A DNA stretch of 64,000 nucleotides, from positions 1 to 64,000 of the forward strand of contig NZ_UETB01000015.1 of NCBI RefSeq assembly GCF_900116375.1, written 5' to 3'. The notes below the pieces were generated by a model. That model was not told where the DNA came from. It did no database searches and saw nothing but the letters and a program-made list of their open reading frames with translations. The stretch comes from Georgenia satyanarayanai (GTDB lineage Bacteria > Actinomycetota > Actinomycetes > Actinomycetales > Actinomycetaceae). Positions 63,652 to 64,000 of this stretch are shown here, piece after piece (the stretch's first letter is position 1; every line of letters starts with the position of its first letter). Made by a program: the position numbers and the translations under genes.

Positions 63652-64000
63652 TCACAGCTCCTTCTCGGCCAGCTCCCGGAACTCCTCGGGGACACCGGCG
63701 CCGCGGCCCATCGCCGCGGGCAGGTAGCCGACGGCGGAGCGGCCGAAGCGCTCGCGGGCCGCGTCCATCGACCGGTCCAGCGCCCACCGCGCCGCGCCGG
63801 TCTCCGAGCCCGGGCGCCACGGGTCCGGGGGCGGGAGCGGCAGCTCGAGCTGGATGGCGGCCTGCGCGGTCAGCTTCGACACCGAGATGCCGAGCAGCGT
63901 GATCTCGGGCCGCTCACCGCCCTCGTCGTCGATCGCCTGCCAGGCGAGGCGCTCGGCGACCTCGGTGAGGGTGAGCGTCGCGGAGACCGGGCCCGGCAGC
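63652..64000 (-). CDS. dinB: Y-family DNA polymerase (DinB/Pol IV), C-terminal end
   Basis: Frame open to the window edge; the last about 116 residues are seen, ending REEL-like with [10 protein letters not shown]. The stretch [20 protein letters not shown] and [20 protein letters not shown] matches the little-finger domain of Pol IV, and the tail [13 protein letters not shown] is common in actinobacterial DinB. It synthesises past damaged bases. The catalytic part lies outside. Confidence 0.82.
   Translation of the reverse strand, partial: LPGPVSATLTLTEVAERLAWQAIDDEGGERPEITLLGISVSKLTAQAAIQLELPLPPPDPWRPGSETGAARWALDRSMDAARERFGRSAVGYLPAAMGRGAGVPEEFRELAEKEL

Overview
High-GC DNA with many GTG starts, Shine-Dalgarno sites such as AGGAGG, possible leaderless promoters, class E sortase, CsoR/CmtR-type metal sensors and a sufRBDCSUT operon points to an actinobacterium, probably a Micrococcales member. 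I cannot name the genus from sequence alone. The window has two parts. Roughly 1-45.7 kb is an accessory island of metal-resistance modules and mobile-element genes. From about 45.7 kb to the end is ordinary chromosome.

Island, left to right: the end of an IS256-type transposase; a 7Fe ferredoxin with a Cys-rich HTH regulator and a DoxX-like protein; a copper block (beta-propeller lipoprotein, multicopper oxidase, SHOCT protein, DUF305 lipoprotein plus a decayed copy, csoR, copA, a small membrane peptide, copZ, TlpA-like and CcdA-like thiol proteins, DUF3105, DoxX-like and sortase genes, a LysM-NlpC/P60 hydrolase behind a c-di-AMP riboswitch, a Cys-rich copper-storage-like protein, resB-ccsB, cueP); an IS3-type remnant; a minus-strand run merA-orf-cmtR-P1B ATPase-cadD-lspA-methyltransferase with divergent merR; a rifampin-phosphotransferase-like gene behind a doubly broken RES/Xre toxin-antitoxin pair; and an arsenic block (arsR, flavoprotein, arsB, an ArsR-phosphatase fusion, arsC, trxB). 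It closes with a mobile module (ArdC, VirD4/TraG-like ATPase, SSB, DUF4913, methylase-like protein, excisionase, tyrosine integrase) that abuts the 3' end of sufT.

The copper genes appear to be wired to two signals. Two CsoR-type operators (TACCCC-N3-GGGGTA) precede csoR and copZ. Four copies of a tandem 11-bp-period repeat, T(G/T)AAG-N6-T(G/T)AAG, sit in intergenic regions of the copper block and resemble the CopR box of Corynebacterium; no response regulator for them lies in the window. Copper would be bound (CopZ, Csp-like, CueP), oxidised (multicopper oxidase) and exported (CopA), while TlpA, CcdA, ResB and CcsB serve extracytoplasmic thiol and cytochrome c maturation.

The chromosomal part holds the suf operon (sufT, sufU, sufS, sufC, a Rieske ferredoxin, sufD, sufB, sufR, all on minus), a two-gene ABC exporter, DUF5997 divergent from a LysR-substrate-domain protein, sppA, an SDR, a DoxX protein, a VOC protein, a PhoD-like phosphatase, an FMN alpha-hydroxyacid dehydrogenase, a D-2-hydroxyacid dehydrogenase and the C-terminal end of a Y-family DNA polymerase. 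No rRNA, tRNA or CRISPR array was seen.
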